Source of the DNA: Blastocatellia bacterium
Lineage (GTDB): Bacteria; Acidobacteriota; Blastocatellia; UBA7656
Direction: 5' to 3'
Assembly: GCA_035275065.1 (NCBI GenBank)
Contig: DATENM010000055.1
Span: forward strand, 1-64,000
Length of the DNA stretch: 64,000 bases
In this document: positions 19,615 through 29,136 of the stretch, one piece after another
How the letters are laid out: every line of letters starts with the position of its first letter
Numbering within the stretch: position 1 is the first letter of the stretch
Program-made: the position numbers and the translations under genes
Notes under the pieces: generated by a model
Seen by the model: only the letters and a program-made list of their open reading frames with translations
Databases searched by the model: none
Told to the model about the DNA's origin: nothing

Positions 19615-20514
19615 CTAAGAACGGCTCTCGGACTGGCGGATGAAGCCGCTATCAACAACTGCGCCGGCCTTGCTGATGGCCTTGAAGGCGATCTGTTTTT
19701 CTTCCAGCTCAATCACCATGAAATGATTGTCGTCGTCGTAGCTGGCGGCGCTGATCGAGCTGTCGGCGCGGATGTCGCCGCGCCGGACTTTGCCGGCGCC
19801 GCCGCTGACGAAGTACTGAATGCCGTCCTGCGGCTTCAGTCGCTCGTAGACATGATCGTGGCCCGAGAAGACGACCTGGACGTTGTGCTTCTTCAACAGC
19901 GGCTCAAGCCTCTGGCGCAGCCGCGTGTCCGAGCCATGCTTCTTGCCCGACGAGTAGATCGGGTGGTGAAAGACGGCGATCTTCCACAGCGCCTTGGATT
20001 GCGCCAACTTGTTTTCGAGCCATGTGGTCTGCTGATTGTCGAAGTCTGTCGAATCGAGCATGAAGAAATCGACGAGGCCATTGCCGCGCCCGAACATGTA
20101 ATAGTTCGCTTCGCCCATGTTGAACAGCGGGTAATGCATCTGGTCGCGGCGGCCCGCCTCGACATCGTGATTGCCGAGCACGGTGTAGAGCTTCACATCC
20201 TCGCGCAGCAGGTTGGCAAAGGGCTGCTCGAAGTTGCGGACAAACAGGTGGCCGGCGCCGTTCGGGTAGATATTATCGCCGGCTCCTAAAACGAAATCGA
20301 AGGGCGCGTCGCGGTGGAGTTCGGCCATCTTGCGGGCTATCGAGACTTCGTCGTCGCCGCCGGTGCCGAAGTCGCCCATGACGGCAAAGCGCGTCTTGCT
20401 GTTGACGTTGGTAGCAAACAGCGAAGTCGGTTTGATTAACGTTCCAGCCGTGATGGCGGCCAGTGATTTCAACGCCTGCCGGCGCGAGACGAGAGAGGAT
20501 TTCTTATTGTCCAT
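19615..20514 (-). CDS. Tat-exported metallophosphoesterase
   Basis: The N-terminus carries a Tat-like signal (SRRQALKSLAAITAGTLI), so the 299-residue protein is probably exported folded. All calcineurin-like metal motifs are visible: VMGDFGTGG (Asp48), GAGDN (Asp80), GNHDVE (Asn115-His116), HHPIYSS and SGHDHVYER. Tartrate-resistant or purple acid phosphatases have this order, and a periplasmic phosphatase role is likely. The Shine-Dalgarno is weak. It converges with the NamZ-like gene across a palindromic element. Confidence 0.88.
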   Translation of the reverse strand: MDNKKSSLVSRRQALKSLAAITAGTLIKPTSLFATNVNSKTRFAVMGDFGTGGDDEVSIARKMAELHRDAPFDFVLGAGDNIYPNGAGHLFVRNFEQPFANLLREDVKLYTVLGNHDVEAGRRDQMHYPLFNMGEANYYMFGRGNGLVDFFMLDSTDFDNQQTTWLENKLAQSKALWKIAVFHHPIYSSGKKHGSDTRLRQRLEPLLKKHNVQVVFSGHDHVYERLKPQDGIQYFVSGGAGKVRRGDIRADSSISAASYDDDNHFMVIELEEKQIAFKAISKAGAVVDSGFIRQSESRS

Positions 20515-20772
20515 CCTGGTCTACCGTAAGGTTCATGCGCAGGGGCGAACTGATTCCTGCGCGGTCAATCTTTTACTGGGTTTGGTGCTTCACGGTACGA
20601 CAGCTTGTGAAGCCCATTTAGAATAACTTCCCCGCCGCCGCCGAATCAAGTCCCTATCTGTCGTCCGCCGCAAGCGCGATCAAACGCCGCGCAAAACCAT
20701 CGGGCAAAATTGACTGTAAACTTAACGATTCATCCTTCATGCGATGACAAAACACTGGGCAATGGCGCGAAT

Positions 20773-20799
20773 CTTGACAAAGCCCATGCGCTGGTATAG
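20773..20799 (+). promoter_or_regulatory. Possible sigma-70-type promoter of the kinase gene
   Basis: TTGACA (20773-20778) and TATAGC (20794-20799) are separated by 15 bp, slightly short. The start of transcription would be near 20806, leaving an almost leaderless mRNA for the ATG at 20814, which has no Shine-Dalgarno. Confidence 0.35.
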
Positions 20800-20813
20800 C
20801 TTGCCACTCAGCT

Positions 20814-23153
20814 ATGAAAAGATGTCCGTTATGCAGCCAGACGTTCGATGATCGCTACACCGTTTGCCCGAGCGATCAGACCGAGCTGGTCGCCGATAGC
20901 GGCGACCCGATGCTTGGCCGCCTGCTCGATAACCGCTACCGCATGACCAAAAAGATCGGCGAGGGCGGCATGGGCTCGATCTACAAGGCCGTCCATACAG
21001 AGATGGGCCGCACCTGCGCCATCAAGCTATTAGCCCCCATCACTTCGGGGCGCGAAGAGGCGCTCGCACGCTTCAAGCGCGAGGCCAAGATGGCCAGCCG
21101 CATCGATAATCCGCACGCCATCACCATCTACGACTTCGGCGAGGCCGAAAACGGGCTGCTCTTCCTGGCGATGGAATTCATTGACGGCCGCCCGCTATCG
21201 GGCATCATCGCCGACCATCGCATGTTGCCGGTTGACCGCGCCGCTCACATCACTTATCAGGTCGCCGAAGCGCTCTCCGCCGCCCACGCGCTCGGCATCG
21301 TCCACCGCGACCTTAAGCCTGATAACGTCATGATCACGCGCAAAGGCACGGACAGCGATTATGTCAAAGTCCTCGACTTCGGCATCGCCAAAAGCGTCGC
21401 CGACGACAGCGCCGATAACCTGACCAAGACCGGCTTCGTGCTCGGCACGCCGGTCTATATGTCGCCCGAACAACTGCTCGGCGAAAACCTCGACGGGCGC
21501 TCGGACATCTACAGCCTGGCCATCATCGTCTACGAGATGTTAAGCGGCAAGCTGCCGTTTGTCGGCGACAACCAGCAGGCGGTGATGATGAAGCGGATCA
21601 CCGGGCTGCCGGTGCCGCTGCGCGCCGTCGCGCCGCAGGTCAGCGAGGCCGTCGAGCGCGTCGTTATGCAGGGGCTGGCACGCGAGCCCGGCGAGCGCGT
21701 TGATGACGCCAAGGAGTTCGCCGATGCGCTGCTGACGGCGACCACCGGCGGCACACAGATGCTCGGCAAAGGCTCGACGCGCCGGATCGCCGATCAAGCC
21801 ACCGAAGGCAAGACCATGCTCTGGGCGACCGGCAACCTGACCGACGGCGCCGCGCCCACCCCACAAGACGCCACCCTTGTGTTGGACGCTCATTCGACAG
21901 TGCAGAGCGGTCCCGGCACGACGCCAATGACGCAGCCGGCGGACATCAACACGCAGCCGCAGACCGCCGACGCGCTGCCGAAGGCGCCGACGACTCAGCC
22001 CGACATGGCGCACCTGCCGCCGCCGATTGATATGACCACGCCGCTCACACCGCTGGCGACTCAACCGACTCAATCCTCTGTCACCAGCGAAGTGCCGCGC
22101 CGCAAACCGGTCATGATGATCGCGGTGATCGCCGCCGTCATCGTCATCGGCGTCATCGCCTTTCTGTTGATTCCACGCGGCGGGTCAGGCATGACGCTGA
22201 CCTTTAAGAACGCGCCGCCGGGCGCGCAGGTCTTCGTCAATGACACCAGTCGCGGCACCGTGGCGGCGGACGGCACCCTGAAAGTCGCCGGCATCGCGCC
22301 CGGACAGACGCTGGTCAGGTTGACGAAGGACGGCTTTTTGGACTTCACGACCTCGGTGACGGGCAACAAAGGCGACGACAAAGCCGTCGAAGCTTTGATG
22401 CTGCCGATGGAGTTTGATTACAACGGCCACGGCCCGATGGTGCTGATACCGGAGGGCGAATTCGTCATGGGCGACGACAAAGGCCCCGAGGATCAACGGC
22501 CCGCGCACCGTGTGATGCTGCCGGCTTATTACATCGACAAGTACGAAGTCAGTAACGAGCAGTATAAACAGTTCTGCGACGCCGAGCGTAACGGCAAGTA
22601 CCCGGAGACCGCACTCGGCAATGATTATGTGCCGAACAACCCAAAGCTGCCGGTCTTTGCCGTGACCTATGAAGACGCCGCAGAGTTCGCCCGCTGGGCC
22701 GGCAAGCGGCTGCCGACCGAAGCCGAGTGGGAGAAGGCCGCCTCGTGGGACCCGCAAACCAGGAGCAAGCGACTCTACCCGTGGGGCGACACGCCCGACG
22801 AAGGATTGGCCAACATCGGGCGCAGCCAAATACCGAAGCTCACCGCCGGCGGCACCTACCCGAAAGATAAAAGCCCTTACGGGGTTTTCGACATGGCCGG
22901 CAACGTCAAGGAATGGGTCGAGGGAATCTTCACGCCTTACGCCGACAACGCGGCCAAAGAGAAAAAGCATGTCGCGCGGGGCGGGTCGTTTGGCACGCCC
23001 GACATCAACACGGCGCGCACGACCTATCGCCAGAAGGTTGATTTTGAAGTGTCGAAAGAACTCCAGATGAGGATGCTTGTCGGCATCCGTTGCGTCATCT
23101 CGGCAGACGATCAGAACATCCAGAGCTATTTGCGGTCTCGTAGCAAGCCGTAG
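20814..23153 (+). CDS. Ser/Thr protein kinase with PEGA-like and FGE-sulfatase domains
   Basis: The 779-residue protein starts with a small zinc-ribbon-like segment (CPLC and VCPSD). A Pkn2-type kinase domain follows (43-300): IGEGGMGSIYKA, Lys71, HRDLKPDN with Asp166, DFG Asp188. After a Pro/Thr-rich linker comes one membrane helix (MMIAVIAAVIVIGVIAFLLI), a PEGA-like domain (APPGAQVFVNDTSRGTV), then an FGE-sulfatase/SUMF1-like domain (about 540-765: IPEGEFVMGDD, RLPTEAEWEKAA, YPWGD, DMAGNVKEWVEG). Kinase inside and FGE domain outside suggest a transmembrane sensor. It is the first gene of a tight three-gene run. Confidence 0.92.
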   Translation: MKRCPLCSQTFDDRYTVCPSDQTELVADSGDPMLGRLLDNRYRMTKKIGEGGMGSIYKAVHTEMGRTCAIKLLAPITSGREEALARFKREAKMASRIDNPHAITIYDFGEAENGLLFLAMEFIDGRPLSGIIADHRMLPVDRAAHITYQVAEALSAAHALGIVHRDLKPDNVMITRKGTDSDYVKVLDFGIAKSVADDSADNLTKTGFVLGTPVYMSPEQLLGENLDGRSDIYSLAIIVYEMLSGKLPFVGDNQQAVMMKRITGLPVPLRAVAPQVSEAVERVVMQGLAREPGERVDDAKEFADALLTATTGGTQMLGKGSTRRIADQATEGKTMLWATGNLTDGAAPTPQDATLVLDAHSTVQSGPGTTPMTQPADINTQPQTADALPKAPTTQPDMAHLPPPIDMTTPLTPLATQPTQSSVTSEVPRRKPVMMIAVIAAVIVIGVIAFLLIPRGGSGMTLTFKNAPPGAQVFVNDTSRGTVAADGTLKVAGIAPGQTLVRLTKDGFLDFTTSVTGNKGDDKAVEALMLPMEFDYNGHGPMVLIPEGEFVMGDDKGPEDQRPAHRVMLPAYYIDKYEVSNEQYKQFCDAERNGKYPETALGNDYVPNNPKLPVFAVTYEDAAEFARWAGKRLPTEAEWEKAASWDPQTRSKRLYPWGDTPDEGLANIGRSQIPKLTAGGTYPKDKSPYGVFDMAGNVKEWVEGIFTPYADNAAKEKKHVARGGSFGTPDINTARTTYRQKVDFEVSKELQMRMLVGIRCVISADDQNIQSYLRSRSKP

Positions 23154-23167
23154 ATCGGGAGATTACT

Positions 23168-24646
23168 ATGAAAACAAAACTATTGGTTTTCCCACTCATC
23201 ACCCTTTTCGCATTCACCTCCTTATTCGAAGCACTGCTTACGGCGCCGGCCAGCGCCTTCGACAGCAGCGGCCTGTATTGGGACGAGCCGGTGGCGATCA
23301 AGCAACCGGCCAAGCCCAAGGCCGGGCGGCGGCGCACCGCGGCGCGCCCGCCGGCTGACAAGCACGGCGAGGAACTGTCGCCGCTTTTGACCATCAAGTA
23401 CAAGTTGCTTGAGCGCGTCGCCGGCGGCGATGGCCGCATGGTTGACGCGGCGCAGACCAATTTCAGCGTCGGCGATCAATTGCGCCTTTCGCTGACGCCG
23501 AATCAGCACGGCTACCTTTACGTCATTCATCACAGCGTCGACAACAACAACAACATCGTTGACCAGCCGCACGTCATCTTCCCGAGCCCGCGCATCAACG
23601 ACGGCAAGAACGAAGTCAACAAGGACGAAACTTACGTCGTGCCGAAGTTCTGCCCGGAGTTTGACGATCCGAAAGATTGCTGGTGGGAGATTACGCCGCC
23701 TTCGGGGCGCGATTTCTTCACGGTGATCTTCAGCCGCGACGAGATTACCGACCTGCCCAGCAGCCTCTCGGAAGCCGACGTGACGACCAACGCCAAAGAC
23801 GCCGTTGCCGTCAAGACGCTCGAAGCCTTCAATCGAGAGCGGGACGCCAACAAGCAGAGCGTCGCGCACGCCAAGCAGATTCGCTTCAAGTCGAAGCGCT
23901 CGACCGACGAGGATGGCATCTTCGTCCAGAACACCAACCGCAAGGACAACGAAGAGCTGATCGATACGATTGAGCTGCGCCATCCGTCTGAGGTCAACGA
24001 CACAGAGGCGACGCGCACCCGCGCCCTGTTCGTCAAGAAACGCAACGACGCCATGCGGGTGCAGTTCTTCAAAGAAGGCCGCGAAGTTGATCCGGGCGAT
24101 GTCTTTAAGGCCGGCGATGAAGTGCAGGTGCGCTACGAGAGCAACTTCAACGGCTACATCTACATGGTCAACATCACGCCGACCGGCGAGAAGCGCGTCA
24201 TTTTCCCGTGCGCGCGGGCGGCGGCAATTAACCTGGTGCCGGGGCAGATCAAGACCCTGCCCGTAAGCTTTGACCAGGAGAAGGGCACCGAAGTCTTGCA
24301 GGTCATCATGTCGCGCGAGCGCATCGATTTTCTGGAGCAGGCCATCAACGGCGACTGCTGCGAGAATCCTGAAAAGTGCGCCCTGGGCTCTTCGGCGTCG
24401 AGCGCCGCGGCCGAGCTGGCGGCGACGGCGTCGAAGCGCCAGAAAGGCGGCATCGAAGTCAACAACCTGGTCGCCGTCGTTCCCGAAGCGCCCTCAAGCG
24501 GCGTGCGGGCGCGCGGCATCAAGCTGGCTCAGGGGGGCAGCAAGGGCAGCGCCGCCTATGTCGCCATCGAGAATAAGCCGGGCACGACCGGCAAGCTTGA
24601 GCAGGGCAACTACGCGGTCTTCGAGATTCGCTTGAGCCACAACTGA
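23168..24646 (+). CDS. Secreted DUF4384-domain protein
   Basis: This 492-residue protein starts 14 nt after the kinase gene, with GGGAG before the ATG and a signal peptide of about 30 residues. Two DUF4384-like units are visible, each with a run such as LRLSLTPNQHGYLYVIHH and VQVRYESNFNGYIYMVNITP followed by VIFP. Nearly identical secondary motifs suggest an internal duplication. In other bacteria DUF4384 often accompanies caspase or kinase proteins; its biochemical role is unknown. Cysteines cluster in NGDCCENPEKCALG. Confidence 0.82.
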   Translation: MKTKLLVFPLITLFAFTSLFEALLTAPASAFDSSGLYWDEPVAIKQPAKPKAGRRRTAARPPADKHGEELSPLLTIKYKLLERVAGGDGRMVDAAQTNFSVGDQLRLSLTPNQHGYLYVIHHSVDNNNNIVDQPHVIFPSPRINDGKNEVNKDETYVVPKFCPEFDDPKDCWWEITPPSGRDFFTVIFSRDEITDLPSSLSEADVTTNAKDAVAVKTLEAFNRERDANKQSVAHAKQIRFKSKRSTDEDGIFVQNTNRKDNEELIDTIELRHPSEVNDTEATRTRALFVKKRNDAMRVQFFKEGREVDPGDVFKAGDEVQVRYESNFNGYIYMVNITPTGEKRVIFPCARAAAINLVPGQIKTLPVSFDQEKGTEVLQVIMSRERIDFLEQAINGDCCENPEKCALGSSASSAAAELAATASKRQKGGIEVNNLVAVVPEAPSSGVRARGIKLAQGGSKGSAAYVAIENKPGTTGKLEQGNYAVFEIRLSHN

Positions 24647-24663
24647 GCCGTTTGCTTTTTTTT

Positions 24664-25812
24664 ATGGCTTTTCCTTTCGCTAGACGCCGCCGCGTGATCG
24701 TGCTGGCCTTCGCCCTGATGAGCCTGTGCGACGTGGCGGCGTTTGCGCAAAGGCCGGGCGGGCCGCCTGCGCCACGCAAGAGCGCGCCGATGCCGCCCGC
24801 CGCCCGCGCCCGCGTGCGCCGCGCCGCCGAAGCCGTCGGCCTGATCTTTGTCCGCAACCTAAGCGACAACCCGCGCCCGCGCCCGCGCGGCTCTGGGGTT
24901 ATCATCCGCAGCGACGGCATTCTCGTCACCAACTTTCATGTCGTCAGCGAAACCGCCACCAAACAACTCTTCGATGAATTGTATCTGGCGCTCGGCGACG
25001 AAGCCGCGACCGCCGGCCAGCCGCAATACCGCCTCGAACCGCTGATGGTGAATCGCGCCTACGACCTCGCTTTGCTGCGCATTCGCCCCGCCAGCCCGAC
25101 CGCCAAAGCCTTAACCCTGCCCGCGGTCGAGTTGGGGGATTCGCAAGCCGTGCGCTTGCTCGACGATCTCATCATCATCGGCTATCCCGAAAAGGGCGGC
25201 TCCAGCGTCACGCTCAGCACAGGCGTCATCGAAGGCCGCGACCGTCTCGGCAACTGGATCAAGACCGACGCTCGCGTTATTCACGGCAACAGCGGCGGCG
25301 CGGCGGTCAGCCCTGAAGGCAAGCTCATCGGCATCCCTACGAAAGTCGAGGCCGACATGCAGGAGATCGATAAAGACGGCGACGGCTTCCCGGATACGCA
25401 GCGCACCTATGGCGCGGTCGGCTTCCTGCGCCCCGTGAACCTGGTCGCTGCCATGCTTGCCGAAGCCGATCTGCATAACACGCAACGCACGCTCAACGCG
25501 CCGGCGCCTGCCGCCGCCGCGCCTCTGGCGCTCAATGTGCGCGGCGTGGTCCGCAACCAGACGACCGGCAAGCTGATTGCCGGGGCGCTGGTCGGCTTGC
25601 TGCCCGTGGGCACAGAGCGCATCACCGAAGACACACTGCTCGCATGGGGCTCGGCCAATGCCGAAGGCGAATTCAAGCTCAATCGCCCGGTGCCACCCGG
25701 CCATTACACCCTCAAGGCCAAGGCCCTCGGCTATGCGCCCTATTCGCGCGACATCGAGATCAAGGCCGGCGTCAGCGACCTGCTGGTCGAGCTTCGCGAA
25801 CCGGCGAAATGA
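24664..25812 (+). CDS. Exported trypsin-like serine protease with C-terminal CarboxypepD-reg-like domain
   Basis: The 382-residue protein has a signal peptide (VIVLAFALMSLCDVAAFA) and an S1 catalytic triad: His92 (TNFHVVSE), Asp134 (AYDLALLRI) and Ser210 (IHGNSGGAAV). A DxDxDG-type loop (IDKDGDGFPDTQ) after the Ser may bind calcium. The last 85 residues (VRGVVRNQTTGKLIAGALVG) look like a carboxypeptidase regulatory-like beta-sandwich instead of a PDZ domain, unlike DegP. The start lies 18 nt after the DUF4384 stop with no Shine-Dalgarno, suggesting translational coupling. Confidence 0.87.
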   Translation: MAFPFARRRRVIVLAFALMSLCDVAAFAQRPGGPPAPRKSAPMPPAARARVRRAAEAVGLIFVRNLSDNPRPRPRGSGVIIRSDGILVTNFHVVSETATKQLFDELYLALGDEAATAGQPQYRLEPLMVNRAYDLALLRIRPASPTAKALTLPAVELGDSQAVRLLDDLIIIGYPEKGGSSVTLSTGVIEGRDRLGNWIKTDARVIHGNSGGAAVSPEGKLIGIPTKVEADMQEIDKDGDGFPDTQRTYGAVGFLRPVNLVAAMLAEADLHNTQRTLNAPAPAAAAPLALNVRGVVRNQTTGKLIAGALVGLLPVGTERITEDTLLAWGSANAEGEFKLNRPVPPGHYTLKAKALGYAPYSRDIEIKAGVSDLLVELREPAK

Positions 25813-25990
25813 CGCGATTGGCTTGCCTTCCCCTTAGACAATCGAGATACTTAGAGCCACTGACGCACCGGCTCCCGGTTCATGCTCCTCGTGCCGGATG
25901 CGAATTGATAAATAAAAGAACGAACCATCGGGTGGCTTCAAGGTAAGATTCAACGCCGGCTCACTGCAAGCGGGCGACGAGAGGTCGGAT

Positions 25991-28900
25991 ATGATTCATT
26001 TCGCAATTCTTCGCGCAAGCCTCATGCAATCATTCAAAGCGGCGGCTGACCGCTGTCATCTCAACAAACTTCCGTTAATTCGAGCGCTGCTGCTCGCTTT
26101 GCTGGTCACCGCGCCGCTTGTCGCGCCGCGCCATCAGCAAGCGCAGGACGATTGCACGCCGACGCAGGCGGAAGGCTGCTACACGCAGGCCAAACGCGAC
26201 ATCGCTTTTCTGATCGATGCCTCGGGCAGCATCGAGCAACGCGGCCAGACTTATAACATTCAAGTCGAAGGCGTGCGCCGCGCCATCAGCGACCCGACGG
26301 TTATTCCGCGTGACGGCTCGGTGGCGGTCGCCGTCATCGTCTTCAATGAAGCGGCGCAGGTCTTCGTGCCGCTCACCGAAGTCAACAGCGAAGCGGCCGC
26401 CCAGCAAATCGCCAAGGCGGTCGAAACCCTGAAATGCTCGAACATTCACAGCCACCAGTTCCCTTGCCCGTTCGGCTCGACCTTTTACGCGCCGGCCATC
26501 CAGGCCGCCGACATTCACCTGAGCCGCGCCCGCAGCGAAAACCCGAAGCCCGGCGTCCGCCGCGTCTTCGTCCTGTCGAGCGATGGCTTGCCCGACGACC
26601 TCGGCGCCGCCATCCGACAGGTCGAGCTGGCGCGCATCGCTGCGACCGAAGCCGCCATTCCTTTCGAGCTTGATTTCATTGTCGTCGGCGAAGATCAGCA
26701 ATCGCCGACCTACCAGACGGCGCTCGGCACCGCTAACGAGCTGGTCACGCCGAAGCCCGTTGACGATTTGCCCGGTAAGACTTTCGTCATCACCGCCGGC
26801 AGCGCCAACCTCGAAGGCGCAAGCCCGACCGACAAGGACGTCAGCCGGCAGGCGAACGATTTCTCTGAAACGATCCGTGCCATCGTGCGCGGCCAGGTGG
26901 CGGCGATTCAATCGGTGGTCACTACAGAGATAGACACCGCGCCCGGCACCGCCATCGGCAATAACGGCAGCGTATCGCTGCGCCAGGCGATTGAGCGGGC
27001 GAACTGTAACGGCGGCGCCGCCACCATCACCTTTGCCGCCGCGCTGAATAACAAGACCATCAAGCTGCAATCGCCGTTGCAGATCACCGCGCCCGAAGTG
27101 ACGATTATCGGCTGCACGGGCGACAACTGCCAGCCGACCGTAACCCTGGATGGCAGCGGGCAGGTCAAGGACGGCATCGTCATTCGCTCGAACCGCGTCA
27201 CGGTTCGCGGCTTGAAGATCATCAACTTCACACGCGCCGGCGTGGTCATCGGCGCGAGCTGTCCACGCGACAGCGTCGGCCACAACCTGATCGAGCTGAA
27301 CGTCATCGAAGGCAGCCCGACAGGCATCCTCGTGCTTGGCGAAACCAACGTGCAGAATCGCCTGTCGCGCAATGCCATCTCGCGCCCGACGCCTTCAGCC
27401 GACGCGGCAGCTACCGCCTTGCTCGATCTCAACGGCGATGGCCCGACGCCCAACGATGACGATGACAGCGACAGCGGCCCGAATACGCTGTTGAACTTCC
27501 CGGACGCCATGCAGATTACGGCGCAGGGCGACACCGTCACCGTGATGGGCGAGCTAGACAATCCGCCGGCCACCGGCGCGACCGTCGAGATATTCGCGGT
27601 CACGCGCTTTCATGTCGTCAACAACCGCCTCGTCGTTGACGGCGTCACTTATCTCGGTCAGGCAACGGTGAATGGCGCGGGCGAGTTTACGGCAAGCGGC
27701 CTTGCGCCCTCGCCAACCGGCGTCTACACGGCGACCGTCACCGACCACTTGAATGACAGCCCGCCGGATCACTCGGCGAACACCTCTGAGCTGATGATCG
27801 ATACCGCCGACGCGCAGCTGCCGCACCCGATTGCCAACGTCAGCGGCGCGGTCGCCTTTGGCGATGTCAACTTGAACACAGCGACGACCAGACCGGTGAC
27901 GATTGATAATCCGGGCGCGGCGCCGCTGACCGTCAGCGGTTGCACGATAGGCCGTTGCGCCGACGCCACGACAGACAATCGCGACCGCTTCTCTGTGACC
28001 AACTGCCCGACGACGAAGATCAACCCCGGCCAGTCGGCGACAATCAATGTCACGGTCAATGCCACGGCGTGCGGGCCGCTCGCGGCCTGCCTGCTGTTGC
28101 AGACCGATGACCCGCGCCGCCCGCAGGTCGCCGTTCCCCTGACCGCTAACGGCACGTCGCCTGCCCGCGCGGTCGTCGCTGACGGCGTCACGCAGTTGAA
28201 GTTCAAGCGCCAGCCGCCACGCGGCGCGCCGGTCGCGAACCCGCTGACTAAATCATTCACGGTCACCAACGCCGGCTGCCAATTCCTGACGCTCACTTCG
28301 GCGACGCTGACGCGCAATGGGCAGGTAGACGATGGCAACGCCTTCGTCATCACCGTGCAGGGCTCGCAGTCGGGCTTCCCTGTGACGCTCGGCGCGGGCC
28401 AGTCGGTAACGATCAATGTCAGCTTCAATCCGGTCATCCCGCGCGTTGCCACAGGGCAAGTGCGGCCACGCGACCTGCTGCCCGCCAGCTTCACCGATGT
28501 CTTGACGATCAACACCAGCGCCGGCAGCCCCGTGACGATCAACTTGATCGCCAGCGTCAAACCGCGCATCCATTTAATCAATCCGACCGACCCGAACGCC
28601 GCGCCGGTCGTGACGCTCTGCCAATCGGGCGACCAATTCATCGTGACCTTTTCGGCCTACGACCCGAACACCAACCTGACCCGCGCCGTCTATCAGTTCA
28701 AGGACAGCTCGGGCCGCAATGTCGGCGCGCCCATAACGGTTGATAATCTCGGCTCGGTGTTGCAGCAGCAGGGCATCCAGCAAGGTCAGAGCTTCACCCT
28801 GGTGCAGCGCTTCAACGGGGCGAACGACAACCGCAACGTCGCGACCGTCGAAGTCACCATCTTTGACGAGGAGAGCAGCGACACGGCGACCTCGACGGTA

Positions 28901-29002
28901 ATCGGCTCGAACTGCGGCAGCGCGGCGGCGCAATCCCGCCGCGTCGTGCCGGGGACGGTGCCGGCCCTGGTGACCGATAGTACGCGAAAGCGCCGTCGTT
29001 AG
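25991..29002 (+). CDS. Large exported VWA-domain protein with beta-helix and Ig-like repeats
   Basis: GAGAGG precedes the ATG. The 1003-residue protein has an export segment (LIRALLLALLVTAPLVA), then a VWA domain whose MIDAS motif is intact (Asp76-Ala-Ser-Gly-Ser80). Next is a region like CSLREA/parallel beta-helix domains (SVSLRQAIERANCNGGAATI, VRGLKIINFTRAGVVIG), then Hydin-like Ig repeats (VTIDNPGAAPLTVSGC). The C-terminal 230 residues are shared with the next gene's product and end in a basic tail (TRKRRR). It is probably a surface adhesin-like or ligand-binding protein. Confidence 0.83.
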   Translation: MIHFAILRASLMQSFKAAADRCHLNKLPLIRALLLALLVTAPLVAPRHQQAQDDCTPTQAEGCYTQAKRDIAFLIDASGSIEQRGQTYNIQVEGVRRAISDPTVIPRDGSVAVAVIVFNEAAQVFVPLTEVNSEAAAQQIAKAVETLKCSNIHSHQFPCPFGSTFYAPAIQAADIHLSRARSENPKPGVRRVFVLSSDGLPDDLGAAIRQVELARIAATEAAIPFELDFIVVGEDQQSPTYQTALGTANELVTPKPVDDLPGKTFVITAGSANLEGASPTDKDVSRQANDFSETIRAIVRGQVAAIQSVVTTEIDTAPGTAIGNNGSVSLRQAIERANCNGGAATITFAAALNNKTIKLQSPLQITAPEVTIIGCTGDNCQPTVTLDGSGQVKDGIVIRSNRVTVRGLKIINFTRAGVVIGASCPRDSVGHNLIELNVIEGSPTGILVLGETNVQNRLSRNAISRPTPSADAAATALLDLNGDGPTPNDDDDSDSGPNTLLNFPDAMQITAQGDTVTVMGELDNPPATGATVEIFAVTRFHVVNNRLVVDGVTYLGQATVNGAGEFTASGLAPSPTGVYTATVTDHLNDSPPDHSANTSELMIDTADAQLPHPIANVSGAVAFGDVNLNTATTRPVTIDNPGAAPLTVSGCTIGRCADATTDNRDRFSVTNCPTTKINPGQSATINVTVNATACGPLAACLLLQTDDPRRPQVAVPLTANGTSPARAVVADGVTQLKFKRQPPRGAPVANPLTKSFTVTNAGCQFLTLTSATLTRNGQVDDGNAFVITVQGSQSGFPVTLGAGQSVTINVSFNPVIPRVATGQVRPRDLLPASFTDVLTINTSAGSPVTINLIASVKPRIHLINPTDPNAAPVVTLCQSGDQFIVTFSAYDPNTNLTRAVYQFKDSSGRNVGAPITVDNLGSVLQQQGIQQGQSFTLVQRFNGANDNRNVATVEVTIFDEESSDTATSTVIGSNCGSAAAQSRRVVPGTVPALVTDSTRKRRR

Positions 29003-29136
29003 CGCCTTCGTCCGCAGCGCCTTCGTCCGCGCCTAATCTGCAAGCCTCGCGCTTCGCGTATACGCAGGAGGGGGCGTAGATTCGATTCGGGAGGCGATAG
29101 CCAAGTGACTTCATCCGCGAGCAACAGGAGGACACT

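Noticed and set aside
22400..23153. FGE-sulfatase domain as a target of a diversity-generating retroelement
   Set aside because: Such domains are common targets, but I found no reverse transcriptase gene or template repeat in the window.
26075..27283. Long minus-strand frame (402 codons)
   Set aside because: Shadow of the VWA gene.
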